From the NCBI GenBank assembly GCA_964498255.1, contig CAZCGW010000026.1, positions 1 to 27,519 of the forward strand: 27,519 bases of DNA, given 5' to 3'. Shown piece after piece: positions 24,475 to 27,519 of this stretch (within the stretch, counting starts at the first letter, position 1; every line of letters starts with the position of its first letter). A program made the position numbers and the translations under genes. The DNA is from Fluviibacter sp964498255 (GTDB lineage: Bacteria; Pseudomonadota; Gammaproteobacteria; Burkholderiales; Rhodocyclaceae). The notes beneath the pieces are model-generated. The model ran no database searches. It saw nothing but the letters and a program-made list of their open reading frames with translations, and was not told the DNA's origin.

Positions 24475-26217
24475 ATGAAGCGCAAAACAACGGTAACCCG
24501 CCCGCGCCAAAGCAGGCTGCCGCTTGAACAAAGCCATCAAGCATCTTCATCGACCAGCATTATCTGGGCTGTTGCCGTTCTCCTTCTGGCCATAGGCACC
24601 TACTTTTTTGGACTGGATAGCCTACAAATCCCGAAAAATGGGGATGAGTTTCCCTACGCGCATATCGCGCGCCTGACAGCCGAGAGTGGTCACTGGCTCC
24701 CACTGCAGTCCACGCTGGACAATATGCGTAACACCAAGCCCCCGATGCTTTTCTGGCAGGGGCTGCTTAGTACCCACTGGGGACAGGACTGGACGCTCTG
24801 GCAGTTACGGTACCCCAATGTGATCTACACCCTGGTGACCGGACTACTGGTGGGGCTACTGGGGTGGAAGATCTCTGGCAAGCAGATCACCACGGGGCTG
24901 ATTGCAGCCATCGTCTGGCTGGCTTTCTTCAGCACCTACCGTTTTGGCCGCCCTTTCCTCACTAATGCCGGTGAAGTCTTCTGGTTGTTCATGCCGTTTT
25001 TTGTCTTGCTCATCGGGGGCAAACGCAGCTTTGAATCATCATGGAAAGTGCCGCTGGGCATTGGTATCGCTATCGGTATCGGCTTGCTCTACAAGTCATT
25101 CGCCCTGCTGCTACCCGTTGGGGTTGGCCTCGCCTTCTGGTATCTACGCTATCGCCACTATCATCTAGGCGAATTTATCAAACGCGATCTCTACAAACTG
25201 GTTCTGATTGCACTGCTTTCCCTGGGCATCTTTGGACTCTGGTTCGCCTTCGACCCGGATCCTCAAGCGGTGTGGAACGAATTTGTCATCGGTGAAAATG
25301 CCGGCAAGTTTGACCCGCACGGCCCCAGCTATCTTTCCAAAATGTTCTGGGGTGATGGCAGTATCTGGACACTGCTTCCCGGCTACGGCATTAACGCTGG
25401 TCTACTGGCACTCATTGTATTTGGTTCAATGGGGCTAGCCCTTTGGCGACTGTTCCGCCATAACGACCTGAGTAACGACGAAAAATATCTCTGGTGGTGG
25501 GTACTTATTCTGTTTGTTGTGTTCTGCTTCCCCAGCCAGCGCTCGAGCCGGTATCTGCTTGAAGCCATGCCTGCCCTGGCCATCCTCATCGCTCTGGTGT
25601 GGCATCGTTTAAGCCGGTGGCTCCTATTTGCTACGACACTGATTTGCACAGTAGCGATTGCTGCTATTGGCTATCTCGGCTGGCTACTGCAACACGATGT
25701 CGGCCAAAGCATCTATTCCGGTACAGAGGGCGTTCTACTGGTGATCATCCTGTGTGTGCTGATGCTGTCACTAATCGTTCCGCGCTTACTGCCGTGGGTG
25801 ACGCTGCCCGCTGTGTTTGCCGCCTATCTGACGCTTACAGGTTTTCTCAGTGTGTTTGACGGCCCGATGGGTCGTTACAAAGATGCCGTTAAGTGGGAAG
25901 TTGCCGGTCAGCCTGTCTGGGTTCCCTACAACTTCAATGCCGCTTATGAGCAATATCGCTTTCTGCTACCTGGCGCGGATATTCATGGCTATCGAAGTGA
26001 TGCACAAACCCCTTTGCATATCCTTCGCGAACATTACCCATTACTGATCGTTCAGCAGCCTCTCGACGCCCCGATCTGCACCGACTGCAAGATCCTCGGT
26101 GAAAGACTGGAGCTTAAGGGTCGACAATCTGACGAAGAAATCAAGGCCATGCTCAAGGGTGAGGTGGCTAAACACCTCTTCCTGCGTGAACTGCTCATCG
26201 ATAACCGAAAGCGCTAA
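24475..26217 (+). CDS. GT39 family (ArnT/PMT-like) membrane glycosyltransferase
   Basis: This 580-residue integral membrane protein transfers a sugar from a polyprenyl-phosphate donor to an acceptor on the periplasmic side. The acidic motif NGDEFPYAHIARL, followed by NTKPPMLFWQGLL, matches the first periplasmic loop of ArnT/PMT enzymes, where the Asp/Glu pair is catalytic. About ten to eleven membrane helices follow, with a soluble C-terminal domain of about 110 residues. I chose ATG 24475, four bases after the GtrA stop, rather than an upstream in-frame ATG at 24373 that would overlap GtrA by about 100 bases. Its stop overlaps the convergent aminotransferase stop by 4 bases. The acceptor (lipid A, LPS core, protein or other glycan) is unknown. 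Confidence 0.85.
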   Translation: MKRKTTVTRPRQSRLPLEQSHQASSSTSIIWAVAVLLLAIGTYFFGLDSLQIPKNGDEFPYAHIARLTAESGHWLPLQSTLDNMRNTKPPMLFWQGLLSTHWGQDWTLWQLRYPNVIYTLVTGLLVGLLGWKISGKQITTGLIAAIVWLAFFSTYRFGRPFLTNAGEVFWLFMPFFVLLIGGKRSFESSWKVPLGIGIAIGIGLLYKSFALLLPVGVGLAFWYLRYRHYHLGEFIKRDLYKLVLIALLSLGIFGLWFAFDPDPQAVWNEFVIGENAGKFDPHGPSYLSKMFWGDGSIWTLLPGYGINAGLLALIVFGSMGLALWRLFRHNDLSNDEKYLWWWVLILFVVFCFPSQRSSRYLLEAMPALAILIALVWHRLSRWLLFATTLICTVAIAAIGYLGWLLQHDVGQSIYSGTEGVLLVIILCVLMLSLIVPRLLPWVTLPAVFAAYLTLTGFLSVFDGPMGRYKDAVKWEVAGQPVWVPYNFNAAYEQYRFLLPGADIHGYRSDAQTPLHILREHYPLLIVQQPLDAPICTDCKILGERLELKGRQSDEEIKAMLKGEVAKHLFLRELLIDNRKR

Positions 26218-27389
26218 GCAAACTGCCTGGCACAGGCACTGGCCATCCGGCTGATCGCTGATTCCAGAGTCTGCCGTGTACAGCCAAAATTAACCCGGAC
26301 ATAATCAGTCGCCCCAACCTGGAAGTCCTGCCCTGGTGATAGCCCCACACCGGCCGCCTCAAAGAATTGTGCGGCGCTGATACCCTCTGGCAAGTTCAAA
26401 CCGCTGGCATCAACCCAGGCCAGGTAGGTCGCTTCCGGTGAATGCACCTTCAGGCCAGGCATGTCATTAACTGCAGCAGCCAAACGATCGCGATTCCCGC
26501 GCAGATAATCAATCAGGGCATTGCGCCAGGGCACGCCATGCCGGAATGCCGCTTCCATAGCGGTGTAACCCAACACATTGATATGCGGCACAATACCGGC
26601 CATCACACGCTCAAAACGATGGCGTAAAGCGGTATCAGGAATCACTGCAAAAGATGCCCCCAGACCGGGAATGTTATAGGTTTTCGATGGTGCAAACAGG
26701 CTAATAGTCCGGCGGGCAACATCAGGAGACAGACTTGCCAGGGGTGTATAGCGCACATCTGGTTCCAGCACCAGCTCACAATGGATATCATCCGAGCAGA
26801 TAATCCAGTCGTGCTTTTCGGCCAGCGCTGCAAGCGCCAGCAGCTCATCCTTACGCCAGACTCTGCCAACGGGGTTATGGGGGTTACAAAGCATTAATAG
26901 CTTGGTTGATGCGTTACTGGCCGCAACCACTGCATCCAGATCCAGTACCCAATCTGCCCCCTGCTGAACAAGCGACAGCGTCTGCAACGATCGGTCACTC
27001 AACCGGGGAGCCGATGTAAATGGTGGATAAACCGGTGTCGCTGTCAGCACACCGCTCCCAACCTCACCTACTGCGCGACACGCGACATTGAGTCCTGTCA
27101 CCAAACCCGGGAGCCAGACCAACCAATCAGGATCAACGGTCCAACCCAGATCGCGTTCCAGATGAAGCAGAACGGCATCAACAACTGACTGAGTCACATG
27201 TGGGTAACCCAACGCACCATGGGCGACGCGGGACGTCAGGGCATCGAGCACCACTGGAGGTGCCGCAAAATCCATATCAGCAACCCACATTGGCAACACA
27301 TCACGTCCCGAATATTTACCCCACTTTACGGAGTCATCATAGGGAAACTGCTGGCGATCAATGGGCGCATCAAAATCAAATGTTGTCAT
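26214..27389 (-). CDS. MalY/PatB-type PLP aminotransferase (cystathionine beta-lyase-like)
   Basis: This 391-residue fold-type I PLP enzyme most resembles MalY/PatB C-S beta-lyases, which split cystathionine or cysteine conjugates to a thiol, pyruvate and ammonia. Family landmarks are the N-terminal VKWGKY and LPMWVADMDF segments, CNPHNPVGRVW (168-178) with the cofactor-contacting Asn, the SDDIHCEL strand (199-206), and the PLP lysine K236 in APSKTYNIPGLG. The C-terminal arginine region (TDYVRVNFGCTRQTLE) binds the substrate carboxylate. No clear ribosome binding site precedes ATG 27389; a GATAAT six bases upstream could indicate a leaderless transcript, but no -35 box fits. Function in methionine metabolism is likely but not shown by neighbours. 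Confidence 0.9.
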   Translation of the reverse strand: MTTFDFDAPIDRQQFPYDDSVKWGKYSGRDVLPMWVADMDFAAPPVVLDALTSRVAHGALGYPHVTQSVVDAVLLHLERDLGWTVDPDWLVWLPGLVTGLNVACRAVGEVGSGVLTATPVYPPFTSAPRLSDRSLQTLSLVQQGADWVLDLDAVVAASNASTKLLMLCNPHNPVGRVWRKDELLALAALAEKHDWIICSDDIHCELVLEPDVRYTPLASLSPDVARRTISLFAPSKTYNIPGLGASFAVIPDTALRHRFERVMAGIVPHINVLGYTAMEAAFRHGVPWRNALIDYLRGNRDRLAAAVNDMPGLKVHSPEATYLAWVDASGLNLPEGISAAQFFEAAGVGLSPGQDFQVGATDYVRVNFGCTRQTLESAISRMASACARQFA

Positions 27390-27413
27390 GACGACATTAT
27401 CGCCATAAAAGAC

Positions 27414-27449
27414 AAACCCCGCGCAGGTCGCTAGACCCGGGCGGGGTTT
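27414..27449 (-). terminator. Terminator at the right edge
   Basis: The stem AAACCCCGC (27414-27422) / GCGGGGTTT (27441-27449) has an inner GGTC/GACC pairing. Read on the minus strand it ends in TTTGTCTTTT. It lies upstream of the aminotransferase, so it probably ends a minus-strand gene entering from outside. A frame ending Gly-Lys-Lys-stop at 27506-27519 could be that gene's tail, but 14 bases are too few to support a call. Nothing else is visible between 27390 and 27519. Confidence 0.75.
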
Positions 27450-27519
27450 TAAGGGAGCGATCAGGCCTTAAAGGCTAGACGACTCCCCGGCCAAAGCCAG
27501 AAGGATTACTTCTTACCCT

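Noticed and set aside
27506..27519. Possible gene tail ending Gly-Lys-Lys-stop on the minus strand
   Set aside because: Only 14 bases are in the window; the terminator position supports a gene there but its identity cannot be judged.

Overview
The window reads as ordinary chromosome of a Gram-negative proteobacterium, most likely a betaproteobacterium, possibly near the Neisseriales/Chitinibacteraceae. The reasons are the gltX - tRNA-Ala - tRNA-Glu - tRNA-Asp block, fabI convergent with a PpiD-like foldase gene, MltD, lipoboxes and envelope glycosyltransferases. The lineage is inferred from gene content only. I see no insertion sequence, CRISPR array, prophage or replication origin.

Layout. 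52-813: a TauE/SafE-type exporter. 836-3003: four minus-strand genes for exported proteins (CapA-type phosphoesterase, a small cysteine-containing protein, an EF-hand protein, a TPR-like lipoprotein); by eye this stretch is more AT-rich than its surroundings. 3103-5758: an apparent three-gene unit of a small membrane protein (DUF6394-like), a K+ channel with two NAD-binding (RCK/TrkA-N-like) modules, and a BamE-like lipoprotein. 5793-8232: an accessory patch against the 3' end of a tRNA-Val gene. It holds a ParD antitoxin without its toxin, a RelB/DinJ antitoxin tail, a YhcG/DUF1016 nuclease fragment, an unassigned C-terminal fragment, and an intact AbiEi/AbiEii-type toxin-antitoxin pair.

8233-10250: tRNA-Val with its own promoter and terminator, gltX, and a three-tRNA operon with its own promoter and terminator. 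10401-11915: MltD with a long basic disordered tail. 11927-18460: a four-gene peptide ABC importer (binding protein, two permeases, fused double ATPase), translationally coupled through overlapping stop/start codons and divergent from fabI. 19415-20848: a PpiD-type membrane chaperone that appears to lack the parvulin domain. 20863-22622: a BNR-repeat sialidase-like protein overlapping a small membrane protein gene. 22722-26217: a GT9 - GtrA - GT39 envelope glycosylation cluster. 26214-27389: a MalY/PatB-type aminotransferase. The right edge holds a terminator for a gene that lies mostly outside the window.

I did not find a clearly new multi-gene system. The items most worth a second look are the parvulin-less PpiD, the toxin-antitoxin and defence remnants beside tRNA-Val, the odd D-arm of that tRNA, the K+ channel unit, and the glycosylation/sialidase neighbourhood.
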